DNA from: Marinobacter sp. LV10R510-11A
GTDB taxonomy: Bacteria > Pseudomonadota > Gammaproteobacteria > Pseudomonadales > Oleiphilaceae
Length of the DNA stretch: 64,000 nt
Direction of reading: 5' to 3'
NCBI RefSeq assembly: GCF_900215155.1
Contig: NZ_LT907980.1
Location: forward strand, 2,356,001-2,420,000
In this document: in pieces, positions 20,070-30,224 of the stretch
Layout of the letters: every line of letters starts with the position of its first letter
Position numbering within the stretch: position 1 is the stretch's first letter
Translations under genes and position numbers: made by a program
Notes under the pieces: model-generated
What the model was told of the DNA's origin: nothing
What the model saw: the letters and a program-made list of their open reading frames with translations, nothing else
Databases searched by the model: none

Positions 20070-21038
20070 ATGACAGCCCAGCGCATTTACGACACCGTGG
20101 CGAACGACTTCAACCGCGTTAATGACCTGATCATCCAGCGGCTTTCTTCAGACGTTCCTCTGGTAGAGAAAATAGCCCAGCATATTATTGAAAGCGGCGG
20201 TAAGCGCCTGAGGCCCCTACTGGTCTTACTTTCCAGCCGCGCTGCAGGCTATAGCAAAGATGAACATCTAAAGCTCGCCGTGGTGATCGAATTCCTGCAT
20301 ACAGCTACCCTGCTCCATGATGATGTTGTGGATACATCTGCTATGCGCCGGGGCCGGAGCACAGCAAATGCTAACTGGGGAAACGCCCCCAGCGTGCTGG
20401 TAGGTGATTTCCTATACGCCCGCGCGTTCGAGATGATGGTAGAGCTGAAGAGCCTCCCTATTATGGAGATTTTGTCTCACGCCACGGCGGTGATCGCCCA
20501 AGGCGAAGTGATGCAGCTGATGAACATAAAGAACCCGGATCTTACCGAAGATCAGTACATGACCGTCATCCACAATAAAACCGCTATGCTTTTCGAAGCG
20601 GCATCTCATACCGGCGCCTTGCTCGCCAATGCCGACGATGCGCAAGTGCAGGCACTGAAAAATTACGGCAAACATCTGGGGCTGGCCTTTCAGCTGGTAG
20701 ACGATGTGCTGGATTACCGCGGCGACGCCGAAACCATGGGTAAAAACGTCGGCGACGACCTGGCAGAAGGTAAAACCACGCTGCCCCTGATCCACGCCAT
20801 GGCCCACAGCAACGAAGAAGACCGCCAGCTTATTCGCCAGGCCATCCGCAAAGGCGGGCTGGATGATTTGCCGCAGGTTCTAAAACGTGTTGAGGCCTCT
20901 GGCGCACTGGAATACACCATGGAGCGGGCCAAAGCCGAAGCGGCTAAAGCCTCAGACGCCCTGAATGCTCTTGCCGCCTCGCCGCACAAAGAAGCTTTAG
21001 AGCTGCTGACCCAGGTCGCCGTGGCGCGAGTTAGCTAA
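20070..21038 (+). CDS. ispB: IspB, octaprenyl (polyprenyl) diphosphate synthase
   Basis: 322 residues, same as the Pseudomonas protein. Both Asp-rich motifs of trans-prenyltransferases are visible: LLHDDVVDTSAMRRG (first) and LVDDVLDYRGD (second), with GGKRLRPLL and GEVMQL. Makes the all-trans side chain of ubiquinone from FPP and IPP; chain length (C40 or C45) cannot be read with certainty. Divergent from rplU. Confidence 0.95.
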   Translation: MTAQRIYDTVANDFNRVNDLIIQRLSSDVPLVEKIAQHIIESGGKRLRPLLVLLSSRAAGYSKDEHLKLAVVIEFLHTATLLHDDVVDTSAMRRGRSTANANWGNAPSVLVGDFLYARAFEMMVELKSLPIMEILSHATAVIAQGEVMQLMNIKNPDLTEDQYMTVIHNKTAMLFEAASHTGALLANADDAQVQALKNYGKHLGLAFQLVDDVLDYRGDAETMGKNVGDDLAEGKTTLPLIHAMAHSNEEDRQLIRQAIRKGGLDDLPQVLKRVEASGALEYTMERAKAEAAKASDALNALAASPHKEALELLTQVAVARVS

Positions 21039-21195
21039 TACCATCCATAATGGGCAGGCTAACGAACCAATGTCGTGAAATAGACAAGTGTCAGAATGGC
21101 TCCGCCGCAGACCCCTCAAAGGCAAATGAGTCAACGGGATCAGCAGCCAATTCATTTATACTGCCAGAACTCTCAACAACGAACGGAGCCCATTG

Positions 21196-22725
21196 ATGCG
21201 GCAGCTTTCGGAATTGGACGCCTCCTTTCTATACTTGGAATCTGAAAACGCGCCGATGCATATCGGTAGCATCTACCTCTTTGATGCCAGTGAGCAAGAA
21301 ACGCCCCTAGCGTTCAGCACCTTTGTTGCTTATCTGAGAAGCCGCCTTCATGTTGTACCGGTTTTCCGCCAGCGCCTCAAAGAAATACCCCTGCGCTTGG
21401 GCCGCCCATACTGGATTGACGACTCAAACTTCAGTCTTGAACGGCACTTAGCCTATGTAAGCCTCGGCGAAAACAGCCGGGAGACGAGCCTGATGACGCT
21501 TGCCTCAAAGATTCTGGAAGAGCCTCTGAAACGGGATCGGCCGCTTTGGCACATAACCTTCGTGGATGGCTTTCGCTTGGGCGACGGGAAAGAGGGCAAA
21601 GCAGGCTTCGCACTCATCGTCAAACTGCATCATGCAGCTATTGATGCGTTCAGCGGTGAAGAAATAATCGGCAATCTGCTGGAATACACACCCGAGCCAC
21701 AGCCAATTAAACCGCCACGCCCCTGGCAATCGCGCCCCGAGCCATCAGAAGAACGGGTAATGATCCAGGCCGGCGCCAACATGTTGCGTACGCCCTTGCG
21801 AGTCACCTCGTCGGCCGTCGGGGCCATAGAGGCAACGGCCCGGGGCTTGATCCAGAAGCAGTTACGGAAGATACCCCTGCCATTCCCGCTGTTTTCCGCA
21901 CCGAAAAGTCCGCTCAACCGTCAGATTACGGCCAACCGCCAGATCATCTCGGCCAAAGTTGAATTATCCCGCCTAAAAGCCATCAAAGCGTCTCTCGGGG
22001 ATGTGACTCTCAACGACGTGGTGCTAGGGCTTTGCGCAGAAACACTGCGGCGATACCTCAGCGAGCAAGGAGCGGGCACCGACGCGTCTTTGATTGCCAT
22101 GACGCCCATTTCGGTGCGCTCCAGCACGCTGCGCAGAACCACCGGCAACCAGATGTCTGCGATGCTTCTGGATCTTGCCACCAACGAGCAAAACCCGGCC
22201 CGGCGCGTTCGTAGAATTCATTGGAATGCGGTGGCCTCAGAACCCTACCGTGAGGCCATTGCCGCAGATCGGCTGACGGAGATTTTGCCCTCCACCATGC
22301 TGGCGCTAGCCGCCCGGCTGTACTCCGAACTGCAGATTGCCCAGCGCTATCAGCCCGTGTTCAACCTGCCCATTACCAACGTTCCCGGCCCCCAGGTACC
22401 TTTGTACCTGCAGGGTGCGAGGCTGGTGCAGCAATATAACGCCGCTCCGCTGTTCGACAGCATGGGGCTGGTTATTGTGGCCGTGAGCTACCAGGGCAGC
22501 CTGACACTCAACTTCACCATTTGCCCCGACGTTGTCACCCAGGGTGAGTCGCTGCGCCATCATGTGTGGGACAGCCTCAATGCCATTGAGGACGCCGCCA
22601 ACAAACTGGACCCGGAGGAGATGCACACGCCTCTCGCAGAAACTCGGAACCAAACACTGGCAGACGATGCCATGGGTTTAGCAGAAAGTGCGCTGAAGAA
22701 GCTTATGGGCCGCTTCAAGCGCTGA
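21196..22725 (+). CDS. Wax ester synthase / diacylglycerol acyltransferase (WS/DGAT)
   Basis: 509 residues. The ATG at 21196 has GGAG 7 nt upstream and is preferred to the in-frame TTG at 21193. Family marks: N-terminal QLSELDASFLYLESENAPMH, PLW in RPLWHITFVDGF, the active-site motif HHAAIDA, NDVVL in the middle, and NVPGP near the C-terminus. The second His of HHxxxD is the expected base for acyl transfer from acyl-CoA to fatty alcohol or diacylglycerol. Most members read HHxxxDG; here the Gly is Ala. These enzymes make neutral-lipid stores and are typical of Marinobacter and Alcanivorax. Substrate preference cannot be read. It ends 4 nt from the convergent lipoprotein gene. Confidence 0.92.
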   Translation: MRQLSELDASFLYLESENAPMHIGSIYLFDASEQETPLAFSTFVAYLRSRLHVVPVFRQRLKEIPLRLGRPYWIDDSNFSLERHLAYVSLGENSRETSLMTLASKILEEPLKRDRPLWHITFVDGFRLGDGKEGKAGFALIVKLHHAAIDAFSGEEIIGNLLEYTPEPQPIKPPRPWQSRPEPSEERVMIQAGANMLRTPLRVTSSAVGAIEATARGLIQKQLRKIPLPFPLFSAPKSPLNRQITANRQIISAKVELSRLKAIKASLGDVTLNDVVLGLCAETLRRYLSEQGAGTDASLIAMTPISVRSSTLRRTTGNQMSAMLLDLATNEQNPARRVRRIHWNAVASEPYREAIAADRLTEILPSTMLALAARLYSELQIAQRYQPVFNLPITNVPGPQVPLYLQGARLVQQYNAAPLFDSMGLVIVAVSYQGSLTLNFTICPDVVTQGESLRHHVWDSLNAIEDAANKLDPEEMHTPLAETRNQTLADDAMGLAESALKKLMGRFKR

Positions 22726-22729
22726 GTGC

Positions 22730-23443
22730 TTACTCAAATGCCCAGCGTAGAAACGATTTTCTCTCTTCGTCCGTAGCGGTTTCCCAAACTGCCTTTAAAC
22801 GATTCAGCGAGCTTTCGCCTTTGCTAGGGAAGTACTCGCCATCAGCAGCCTGCGTATTGGGTTCATCAGGCATAGGCGTCCGCGCTACCAAAGCGCTGTC
22901 GCCGGGCGACCAGCTTGACGATTGAGCCAAGGCCTGGCCACTGCCCCCTACAACCGCCGCAGAAAACTTGGGAATCATTTCTTCTGCCTGCCGGCGAGAT
23001 TCCGGCTTATCAAACTCGAAATGGTATGTCTCATTGGGCGCCGCCTCAAAACTCACAACCTGAGGCTCACTTTCGATCACGTGAACCTTCGATTCGCCAT
23101 TTTGCACCACGCCGGTTTTGGCCCAGATGGTTTTGTAGGTAAATACCACCTGGTTCTCACCTGGCAGCAATGCATAATCTAGTGCCAGATCATCCATCAG
23201 ATAATTGGTCATTGAGCGCCCGTTAACCCGGCTAACGTGAATGGCACCCGGCGCTTTTAACGTTGCTGCATTTACTGCAGTGGCGGGGCTTCCCTCCCAA
23301 GTTTCAAGCTTGGTTATCGCCGATGAACAACCGGCAAGAGCCAACAAGAGCACAGCAGATAACATGGCTTGGGCCATCTGCGGCCACCTGCGAGAACGGC
23401 TTATCTCAAACCTGGTTACACGCATAACGTGAACAATACTCAT
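22730..23443 (-). CDS. DUF2057-type lipoprotein of unknown function
   Basis: 237 residues. Type II signal peptide with lipobox LALAGC after a basic, unusually long N-region; strong AGGAG precedes the ATG at 23443. The body matches my memory of the DUF2057/YccT family: a structured part with YALLPGENQVVFTYKTIW and FEAAPNETYHFEFDKPESRRQAEEM, then a Ser/Pro-rich linker and a charged C-terminal helix (NRLKAVWETATDEERKSFLRWAFE in part). Function is not established. Monocistronic by appearance. Confidence 0.7.
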   Translation of the reverse strand: MSIVHVMRVTRFEISRSRRWPQMAQAMLSAVLLLALAGCSSAITKLETWEGSPATAVNAATLKAPGAIHVSRVNGRSMTNYLMDDLALDYALLPGENQVVFTYKTIWAKTGVVQNGESKVHVIESEPQVVSFEAAPNETYHFEFDKPESRRQAEEMIPKFSAAVVGGSGQALAQSSSWSPGDSALVARTPMPDEPNTQAADGEYFPSKGESSLNRLKAVWETATDEERKSFLRWAFE

Positions 23444-23640
23444 GCTATCTCCTTTACGGTACGGGGAAGGCCTGGAAGGAAGCGTTCGGCCAGCTAAGGT
23501 GCATTCTGAACACCACGCCCGAAGAGGGCAACTGAATACGCCATCACATATTTGTTAAATAATGTTGAAGTTACCCAAATTTGTATTAATTTTAAACAAA
23601 CCCTACCAACAACGCAGCGCCCGAAAGCCCGGGGAGCTCT
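23444..23640 (-). promoter_or_regulatory. AT-rich upstream region of the DUF2057 lipoprotein gene
   Basis: 197 nt between pgpA and the lipoprotein gene. An AT-rich stretch near 23545-23605 (minus-strand TTGTTTAAAATTAATAC) is the likely promoter area, but several overlapping -35/-10 pairings fit and none stands out. No terminator for pgpA is evident. Confidence 0.35.
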
Positions 23641-24168
23641 CTATAGGATGTAAGGCATAAGCCAGACATCAATTGCGAGCAGGCACAGAAGCGCCATGGC
23701 ACCTGCAACCACATCGTCCACCATAATTCCCAAGCCCCCGGGCATACGCTCATCCAGCCAACTGATCGGCCAAGGTTTGAGAACATCGAAAAACCGGAAA
23801 AGTACAAACGCCAGTAGTACGCCGTAGATCTGGTCCGGAAAAAGCCCTAAAGCAATCCACATCCCTACAAACTCATCCCACACAATCCCGCCATGGTCGT
23901 GTACTTTAAGGTCCGTGGCCGTTTTGCCACACAACCAAATACCCACCACGAACGCCAGCGCAACAACAAGCCAATAGGCAACGGGCGGCAACCAAGCGAA
24001 GCCATACCATAAAGGAATAGCCGCCAAGCTGCCCCAGGTTCCGGGGGCGCGTGGCGCTGCGCCGCTGCCAAACCCGAAGGCCAAAAGGTGTACCGGATTC
24101 TTTAGAAACCCCGGCGGCAGGATGGCTTGGGGTAAATCCGGCTCTGGCCACTGATCTTCCTGGCTCAT
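23641..24168 (-). CDS. pgpA: PgpA, phosphatidylglycerophosphatase A
   Basis: 175 residues, membrane protein. Family motifs: FGSGAAPRAPGTWGSLAAIP, KVHDHGGIVWDEFVGMW and FRFFDVLKPWPISWLDE (parts), with conserved acidic residues for metal. Dephosphorylates phosphatidylglycerol phosphate. Start overlaps the thiL stop (ATGA) with AGGAG inside thiL. Same nusB-thiL-pgpA order as enteric bacteria and Pseudomonas. Confidence 0.95.
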   Translation of the reverse strand: MSQEDQWPEPDLPQAILPPGFLKNPVHLLAFGFGSGAAPRAPGTWGSLAAIPLWYGFAWLPPVAYWLVVALAFVVGIWLCGKTATDLKVHDHGGIVWDEFVGMWIALGLFPDQIYGVLLAFVLFRFFDVLKPWPISWLDERMPGGLGIMVDDVVAGAMALLCLLAIDVWLMPYIL

Positions 24169-25121
24169 GCTTTTCTCCTAAAATGGTCAAAACCCACAGC
24201 CCCTGAGCCTGACTTTACATCAGCCCCGTCAAGGCGCAAACCAGGGGACGATTCAATCACACCAATAACCGTGAGTTGTTGTTTCAACAACGTCGGCGCA
24301 TTCGCCCAGCTTGATTTTGGGATGGTCGCGCATAGCTCGTAATCATCGCCCGAGTGCAGCGCATAATCTATGGCAGCATTGCCCTTCAAGCGAGTAAGCG
24401 CTGGAGATACCGGCACGCGCGCACGTTTAATACTTGCGCCTACCGTGGAAGCTTCGAGAATATGATTGAGATCCGCAAGTAAACCATCGGATATATCAAT
24501 GGCGGCCGTCGCGAGGTGCCTCAAGGCGACGCCTAATGTCAGCCTTGGCTCGGGGTGATGATAACGCTCCAGCACAAACTGTTCATCCGCCGTGGGGCTC
24601 TGGGACTCAAGATAGCCCAAGGCTGCGCCGGCATCGCCCAAGGCTCCGGATACCACAATCAGGTCACCGGGCCTAGCTCCAGAACGGCAGATGGCGCTGC
24701 CCTGCTCCACGAAGCCATGCACCTGTACGCTTAGCGTCAGAGGGCCGCGGGTTGTGTCACCCCCGGCGAGGGCTAGGCCAAACGATTCGGCAGCTTGACC
24801 AAGCCCAAGAGTAAAATCGCGCAACCAGGGCTCATTGACCTCGGGCAGTGTCAGCGCAAGCGTAAAACAGGCAGGGTCGGCGCCCATGGCCGCAAGATCG
24901 CTGGCGGCAACCGCGAGTGTTCTCCAAGCAAGATAATCGGGGCGATAGTTGAGGGGGAAATGTACGCCTTCAACCAGCGTATCGATAGAAAAAACCAAGT
25001 CGGAACCGGAAGGTACTTTCTGAACCGCACAGTCGTCGCCCGGCCCCACTACAACAGAGTGGGAACCGCGTAAACCGGCTAACGGCATAAAGTACTGCCG
25101 AATCAGCTCAAATTCACCCAT
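24165..25121 (-). CDS. thiL: ThiL, thiamine-monophosphate kinase
   Basis: 318 residues, PurM-like fold. N-terminal GEFELIRQYF; nucleotide and Mg binding in VVGPGDDCAV, FSIDTLVEGVHF, AASDLAAMGADP and AGGDTTRGP; DISDGLLADLNHI follows. Phosphorylates thiamine monophosphate to the diphosphate. 3 nt after nusB and overlapping pgpA, so cotranscribed. Confidence 0.96.
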   Translation of the reverse strand: MGEFELIRQYFMPLAGLRGSHSVVVGPGDDCAVQKVPSGSDLVFSIDTLVEGVHFPLNYRPDYLAWRTLAVAASDLAAMGADPACFTLALTLPEVNEPWLRDFTLGLGQAAESFGLALAGGDTTRGPLTLSVQVHGFVEQGSAICRSGARPGDLIVVSGALGDAGAALGYLESQSPTADEQFVLERYHHPEPRLTLGVALRHLATAAIDISDGLLADLNHILEASTVGASIKRARVPVSPALTRLKGNAAIDYALHSGDDYELCATIPKSSWANAPTLLKQQLTVIGVIESSPGLRLDGADVKSGSGAVGFDHFRRKA

Positions 25122-25124
25122 CCG

Positions 25125-25601
25125 TTAGCTCGGACGGGTCTCGGCAAAGCGCAAACGCCGGCCTAACTTATCCAGCACGCTGTTAACGAACTTGTGCCCT
25201 TCTGTGCCGCCGAACCTTTTTGCCAGCTCAATGCCTTCGTTGATCACCACTTTGTAGGGCACATCCAAGCGGTGGCGCAATTCATAGGCACCCACACGAA
25301 CAATGGCCAACTCCACAGGATCTACCTCCTGCAGCGGGCGATCAAGAAATGGTTCAATCAACCTGTCGAGCTCTGCCTGCTCGCGGTGAACACCGCGCAG
25401 AACATCACGGAAGAACAGGGTATCCACCTTGGTCATGTCGTTGTCGACCATGAACTCGGCTTCGATATCTGAAATCGGGCTCTTGGTAAAGTGGCGCTGA
25501 TAAAGCCCCTGCATTGCCAGAACCCGTGCACGGCGTCGATCGCCAGCTTTTGGCTGGCCCGACGGCGCGGGGCGGGATGTCGTATCTTCAGTGTCGCTCA
25601 T
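25125..25601 (-). CDS. nusB: NusB, transcription antitermination factor
   Basis: 158 residues, all-helical. [36 protein letters not shown] and [17 protein letters not shown] (parts) identify NusB. With NusE (S10) it binds boxA RNA in rRNA operons. Start overlaps the ribH stop by one base (TAATG). Confidence 0.96.
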   Translation of the reverse strand: MSDTEDTTSRPAPSGQPKAGDRRRARVLAMQGLYQRHFTKSPISDIEAEFMVDNDMTKVDTLFFRDVLRGVHREQAELDRLIEPFLDRPLQEVDPVELAIVRVGAYELRHRLDVPYKVVINEGIELAKRFGGTEGHKFVNSVLDKLGRRLRFAETRPS

Positions 25602-26077
25602 TACTCACCCAGCTTGTTGAACAGGCTAACCATTTCCAGCGCCGTGATAGCCGCCTCAGCGCCTTTGTTACCGGCCTTGGTGCCGGAGCGCTCAATGGCC
25701 TGTTCGATAGAATCAACGGTCAACACACCAAAGGCTACCGGTATGTCTGTTTCCAAGCTCACGGCACCAATACCGCTTGAGGCCTCACCCGCCACATACT
25801 CAAAGTGCGGGGTGCCACCACGAATAACCGCACCCAGAGCGATGATGGCGTCATAGCCGCCGGTTTCTGCGACACGTTTTACGGCCAAAGGCATTTCATA
25901 GGCCCCAGGTACGCGCACGATCGTGATGTCGCTGTCGGCAATACCGTGGCGACGCAGTATATCGATGGCACCCTCTACCAGGCTTTCCACAACAAAACCG
26001 TTAAAACGACCAACCACCAGCGCGTAGCGCCCAGTGCACTGGGTAAAATCACCTTCAATTACTTTGATATCCGCCAT
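25601..26077 (-). CDS. ribH: RibH, 6,7-dimethyl-8-ribityllumazine synthase
   Basis: 158 residues from the ATG at 26077 ([11 protein letters not shown]), with AAGGAG upstream; the longer frame to 26092 starts inside the ribosome binding site. Motifs: [41 protein letters not shown] (catalytic His) and [18 protein letters not shown]. Joins the ribB product with the pyrimidine made by RibD. Called ribE in enteric nomenclature. Confidence 0.96.
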   Translation of the reverse strand: MADIKVIEGDFTQCTGRYALVVGRFNGFVVESLVEGAIDILRRHGIADSDITIVRVPGAYEMPLAVKRVAETGGYDAIIALGAVIRGGTPHFEYVAGEASSGIGAVSLETDIPVAFGVLTVDSIEQAIERSGTKAGNKGAEAAITALEMVSLFNKLGE

Positions 26078-26124
26078 CGGTGGCTCCTTCACGGGCTGCA
26101 GACATAGTGCTGCAGCCAGGTTTA

Positions 26125-27240
26125 TCAGTCTGGGGTGTAAGGAATATACTCCACCACTTCCAGATCAAATCCAGAAATTGCTGAGTATTTTACGGGCGGG
26201 CTAAGCAAGCGCATCTTGCTTACGCCTAGGTCCCGCAGAATCTGGGAGCCAGTGCCCACGGTGAAATAAACACCGGAACTGCCTTTGCCAGCAGGCCTCT
26301 GCCCCTGATCAAAGAACTCCTGAATACGGTCTTCCAGGTCGTAGCTGTCTTCAGCGCTGTTGAGCAGAACCACAACACCACAGCCTTCTGCTGCTACTTT
26401 CTCAAGCGCATGGTGCAGCGGCCAGCTGCGGGAATCCTTGCGACGCGCCCCAAGCAGATCCCGAAGCGTATCGGTAATATGAACGCGTACGTGCACCGGC
26501 GCATCTACCGGGATCTCACCAAATACCATGGCCAGGTGCGTAGAGCCCTGGATAATATCCCGGTAGGTGCGCAGCTTGAACTCACCGTACTCAGTGTCTA
26601 GCTGATTCTCTTCAACACACTCAACGGTGCGCTCATGGGTGGTGCGATAGTGAATCAGGTCAGCAATGGTGCCGATTTTGAGGCTGTGCTCTTGCGCAAA
26701 GCGCTCAAGATCTTCCCGACGTGCCATAGAGCCATCATCGTTCATCACTTCACAGATAACGCCCGCCGGCTCGCAACCAGCCAGAGAGGCAAGGTCACAG
26801 GATGCTTCTGTGTGGCCTGCGCGGCTAAGTACACCGCCTGGATCAGACATCAAAGGGAAAATATGCCCCGGCTGAACCAGGTCCGACGCCTTGGCGTTAC
26901 GGGCTACCGCTGCCTGCACGGTGCGGGCGCGATCCGCCGCTGAAATCCCGGTAGTCACGCCGGTAGCCGCTTCAATGGACAGCGTAAACTTGGTACCAAA
27001 GCCCGACGCATTCTGTTGCACCATTAACGGCAGGCCCAGCTGATCACAACGATCACGAGTCATGGGCATGCAGATGAGACCGCGGCCAAAGCGCGCCATG
27101 AAGTTGATGTCGTCGGCAGAGCAATGCTCAGCAGCCATCACCAGGTCGCCTTCGTTCTCCCGGTCTTCATCATCCATCAGGATTACCATCTTACCCTGGC
27201 GGATGTCCTCAACGATTTCTTCAACCTTGTTCAGTGCCAT
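26125..27240 (-). CDS. ribB: 3,4-dihydroxy-2-butanone 4-phosphate synthase with degenerate GTP cyclohydrolase II domain (RibBX type)
   Basis: About 371 residues from the ATG at 27240; an in-frame GTG at 27252 is the alternative. Residues 1-200 are a complete DHBP synthase: [36 protein letters not shown]. The rest has the GTP cyclohydrolase II fold, but the zinc site (normally Cys-x10-Cys-x-Cys after VRVHSE) is missing: here the stretch reads [19 protein letters not shown] with no cysteine. Such RibBX hybrids are widespread in proteobacteria and usually coexist with a separate RibA. The first activity is therefore supported; the second is not. Confidence 0.92.
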   Translation of the reverse strand: MALNKVEEIVEDIRQGKMVILMDDEDRENEGDLVMAAEHCSADDINFMARFGRGLICMPMTRDRCDQLGLPLMVQQNASGFGTKFTLSIEAATGVTTGISAADRARTVQAAVARNAKASDLVQPGHIFPLMSDPGGVLSRAGHTEASCDLASLAGCEPAGVICEVMNDDGSMARREDLERFAQEHSLKIGTIADLIHYRTTHERTVECVEENQLDTEYGEFKLRTYRDIIQGSTHLAMVFGEIPVDAPVHVRVHITDTLRDLLGARRKDSRSWPLHHALEKVAAEGCGVVVLLNSAEDSYDLEDRIQEFFDQGQRPAGKGSSGVYFTVGTGSQILRDLGVSKMRLLSPPVKYSAISGFDLEVVEYIPYTPD

Positions 27241-27315
27241 ACTGTTTTGCACCCTTTCAATGCACCCATTGCCACTTCAGATAGCAGCTACGGGATGCAC
27301 CGTGAATTTAAACGC

Positions 27316-28431
27316 TTAGCGGCGAACCAGGATCAGACGTTGGTCTTCGCCTACCTGTCGCCGGTCTTGTACGGTCCATTCGATCTTATCGGCCATGGTC
27401 TCCAGCGGTAGATGAGCCGTAGGCCGGCCAGTACTGCCCAAGAAAACCGGCGCCTGGTACAGCCAGAGCTCGTCGACAAGCTGTTCGCTGATAAAGGTTC
27501 CTGCCAGCGTTGGCCCGGCTTCAACCAGCAGCTCGTTAATGCCCAGTTCGCCCAAGGAATCCAAAAGCTCCGCTACGTCAATGCCGTTATCTTTCCAAGT
27601 CACGCCCTTCAGGCGGATCCCCAGTGCGGCAAGATCCTGCGCAGCGGCCGTTGCAAGCGTGGACGAAGCACAGAACACCTGCACTTTACCGCCGCGCAGA
27701 ATGGTTGCGGAAGGAGGTGTTCTGGCGTCCCTGTCGGCGATCACACGTAACGGTTGCCGGGAAGGTTCTGTGGCATCCCCTATATCCCCGAGCTCCTCAC
27801 GGCGAACGGTTAATGAGGGATCGTCTGCGAGCACGGTTCCTACACCGGTAAGAATGGCATCACTGACCGCCCTTAGTCGCTGAACATCACGGCGGGCTTC
27901 ATCTCCGGTGATCCACTGGCTCTCGCCAGAGGCCATGGCGGTGCGCCCGTCTAGGCTGGCAGCCATTTTAAGCCTAACCCAAGGTCGGCCGGTGTTCATG
28001 CGCTTCATAAACCCAGGGTTCAGGCGCGCCGCTTCTTCCGCCAAGAGTCCTTCGTAAACTCGTATTCCGGCTTCACGGAGCATATCCAGCCCCCTTCCAG
28101 AGACCGCCGGGTTCGGGTCTTTAGTGGCCGCAAATACACGGGACACGCCCGCATCAATCAGCGCCCGGGCACAGGGCGGCGTACGGCCAAAATGACTACA
28201 CGGCTCAAGCGTGACATAGGCGGTGGCGCCTCGGGCAGCCGGGCCCGCCTGGCTAAGCGCACGAGTCTCCGCATGGCCTTCTCCTGCTCGCTCATGCCAG
28301 CTTTCGCCTAGAATCTTGTCACCACGGGCTATCACACAGCCCACTCGCGGGTTGGGGTGCGTTGAATAGCGGCCCCGCCATGCAAGCTGCACGGCACGGG
28401 CCATCATGGACCGTTCCCGGAGTTCGGTCAT
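27316..28431 (-). CDS. ribD: RibD, bifunctional pyrimidine deaminase/reductase
   Basis: 371 residues. Deaminase domain: HAETRAL and [17 protein letters not shown] hold the zinc ligands (His, Cys, Cys) and catalytic Glu. Reductase domain from about 150: [21 protein letters not shown] and [15 protein letters not shown] (parts). Two steps of riboflavin synthesis. Start overlaps the nrdR stop (ATGA). The next gene downstream is ribB, not riboflavin synthase. Confidence 0.96.
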   Translation of the reverse strand: MTELRERSMMARAVQLAWRGRYSTHPNPRVGCVIARGDKILGESWHERAGEGHAETRALSQAGPAARGATAYVTLEPCSHFGRTPPCARALIDAGVSRVFAATKDPNPAVSGRGLDMLREAGIRVYEGLLAEEAARLNPGFMKRMNTGRPWVRLKMAASLDGRTAMASGESQWITGDEARRDVQRLRAVSDAILTGVGTVLADDPSLTVRREELGDIGDATEPSRQPLRVIADRDARTPPSATILRGGKVQVFCASSTLATAAAQDLAALGIRLKGVTWKDNGIDVAELLDSLGELGINELLVEAGPTLAGTFISEQLVDELWLYQAPVFLGSTGRPTAHLPLETMADKIEWTVQDRRQVGEDQRLILVRR

Positions 28432-28946
28432 TTTTTTCCTTCAGGCGACTGCTTGCCCGCCAGGGCCTTTGCAACATCAACCGCCACTTCGCCACTCGTC
28501 GCCGAAAGCCGCTCAATTTCTTCCTTGAATTCGTTGATATCCTGAAAGCTGCGATAAACGGAAGCAAACCGGACGTAGGCGACTTTATCGAGCTGACGCA
28601 GCTCAGTCATCACCTCTTCACCCAGCTGCATGGATTTCACCTCACGCTCACCGGTTGCGCGCAGGCGGTACCTGATGCGGTTTAGCGCCGCATCAATCTG
28701 CTCAATACTAATCGGGCGCTTTTCCAAAGCCTTCATAATCCCCGAGCGTAACTTTTCTTCATCAAAAGGCTGTCGCACGCCGTCTTGCTTCACCACTCGA
28801 GGCATAACCAGCTCGGCTGACTCAAAGGTGGTCAGACGTTCACGGCATGAAAGGCACTCTCTACGGCGACGCACCTGATCGCCCTCGGCCACAAGGCGCG
28901 AGTCAACAACTTTGGTATCCGCTTCACCACAGAAAGGGCAATGCAT
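28428..28946 (-). CDS. nrdR: NrdR, ribonucleotide reductase repressor
   Basis: 172 residues. Zinc ribbon [13 protein letters not shown]...[16 protein letters not shown], then ATP-cone (about 49-139) with [16 protein letters not shown] and [17 protein letters not shown]. Binds NrdR boxes upstream of nrd genes when dATP is high; no such box is annotated in this window. Lies 24 nt after glyA and overlaps ribD. Confidence 0.97.
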   Translation of the reverse strand: MHCPFCGEADTKVVDSRLVAEGDQVRRRRECLSCRERLTTFESAELVMPRVVKQDGVRQPFDEEKLRSGIMKALEKRPISIEQIDAALNRIRYRLRATGEREVKSMQLGEEVMTELRQLDKVAYVRFASVYRSFQDINEFKEEIERLSATSGEVAVDVAKALAGKQSPEGKK

Positions 28947-28970
28947 AATCAGGAACTCCGAAGAGGACGC

Positions 28971-30224
28971 TTAGCCGTAAACCGGGAAACGCGCGCACAG
29001 GGCTTCCACCTGCCCGCGAACACGGTCATTAACGGCCTCATCGTCTAGGTTATCAAGGATATCGCAGATCCATCCCGCCAGTTCACGGCATTCAACCTCG
29101 CCAAAACCTCGCGTGGTAATCGCAGGCGTACCAAGACGCAAGCCAGATGTGACAAACGGCGAGCGCGGGTCGTTGGGAACCGCGTTCTTGTTCACCGTAA
29201 TGTGCGCGCGGCCCAGAGCCGCATCGGCATCTTTACCCGTGATGTCCTGCTTGATCAGGCTAACCAGGAACAAATGGTTTTTGGTGCCGCCAGAAACCAC
29301 ATCGTAGCCGCGAGCCACAAACACATCAGCCATGGCTGAGGCATTCTTAACCACCTGTTTCTGGTAAACCTTGAACTCATCGCTCATGGCTTCTTTGAAG
29401 CAGATCGCCTTGGCAGCAATTACGTGCATCAACGGGCCGCCCTGGCTGCCTGGGAACACAGCTGAGTTCAGCTTTTTGTGCAGTGCTTCATCGTCGCAAG
29501 CCAGAATCAGGCCGCCACGGGGGCCGCGCAGTGTTTTGTGCGTGGTGGTGGTTATCACGTGGGCGTGGGGTACCGGGTCGGGATACACGCCAGCCGCAAC
29601 CAGACCGGCTACGTGAGCCATGTCTACAAACAGGTAGGCATCAACCTTGTCTGCAATGGCGCGGAAGCGGGCAAAATCCAGCTCCTGTGAATAGGCAGAG
29701 AAACCGGCAATGATCATTTTCGGCTTGTGTTCAACCGCCATGGCTTCCAGCTCATCGTAATCAATAAGGCCGGTGTCGGTGTTGATACCGTACTGCACTG
29801 CGTTATACATTTTGCCGGAAAAGCTTACGCTCGCACCGTGGGTTAAGTGACCACCATGGGCCAGGCTCATCCCCAGAATTGTATCACCCGGCTTAACCAG
29901 TGCCATGAACACGGCTGCGTTAGCTTGCGAGCCCGAGTGCGGCTGTACGTTGGCATAGGCAGCACCGAACAGCTCCTTGGCGCGATCGATAGCCAGTTGC
30001 TCGGCGATATCCACGAACTCGCAACCACCGTAGTAACGCTTACCGGGGTAGCCCTCAGCGTACTTGTTGGTAAGATCGCTGCCTTGGGCTTCCATAACCC
30101 GTGGGCTGGTGTAGTTCTCGGATGCAATCAGCTCAATATGAGCCTCCTGACGCTTGCTTTCCGCCTGCATTGCGTTCCAGAGTTCGTCGTCAAAACCGGC
30201 GATTTTCATATCACGATTAAACAT
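28971..30224 (-). CDS. glyA: GlyA, serine hydroxymethyltransferase
   Basis: 417 residues. PLP enzyme interconverting serine and glycine while making methylene-tetrahydrofolate. [35 protein letters not shown] and [14 protein letters not shown] (PLP lysine near residue 229) are diagnostic. Head of the leftward chain to pgpA. I do not see a tandem glycine riboswitch in the 236-nt region before it. Confidence 0.97.
   Translation of the reverse strand: MFNRDMKIAGFDDELWNAMQAESKRQEAHIELIASENYTSPRVMEAQGSDLTNKYAEGYPGKRYYGGCEFVDIAEQLAIDRAKELFGAAYANVQPHSGSQANAAVFMALVKPGDTILGMSLAHGGHLTHGASVSFSGKMYNAVQYGINTDTGLIDYDELEAMAVEHKPKMIIAGFSAYSQELDFARFRAIADKVDAYLFVDMAHVAGLVAAGVYPDPVPHAHVITTTTHKTLRGPRGGLILACDDEALHKKLNSAVFPGSQGGPLMHVIAAKAICFKEAMSDEFKVYQKQVVKNASAMADVFVARGYDVVSGGTKNHLFLVSLIKQDITGKDADAALGRAHITVNKNAVPNDPRSPFVTSGLRLGTPAITTRGFGEVECRELAGWICDILDNLDDEAVNDRVRGQVEALCARFPVYG

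Noticed and set aside
27241-28500. FMN riboswitch in the rib cluster
   Set aside because: ribD overlaps nrdR and the gap before ribB is too short (75 nt) for an FMN aptamer.
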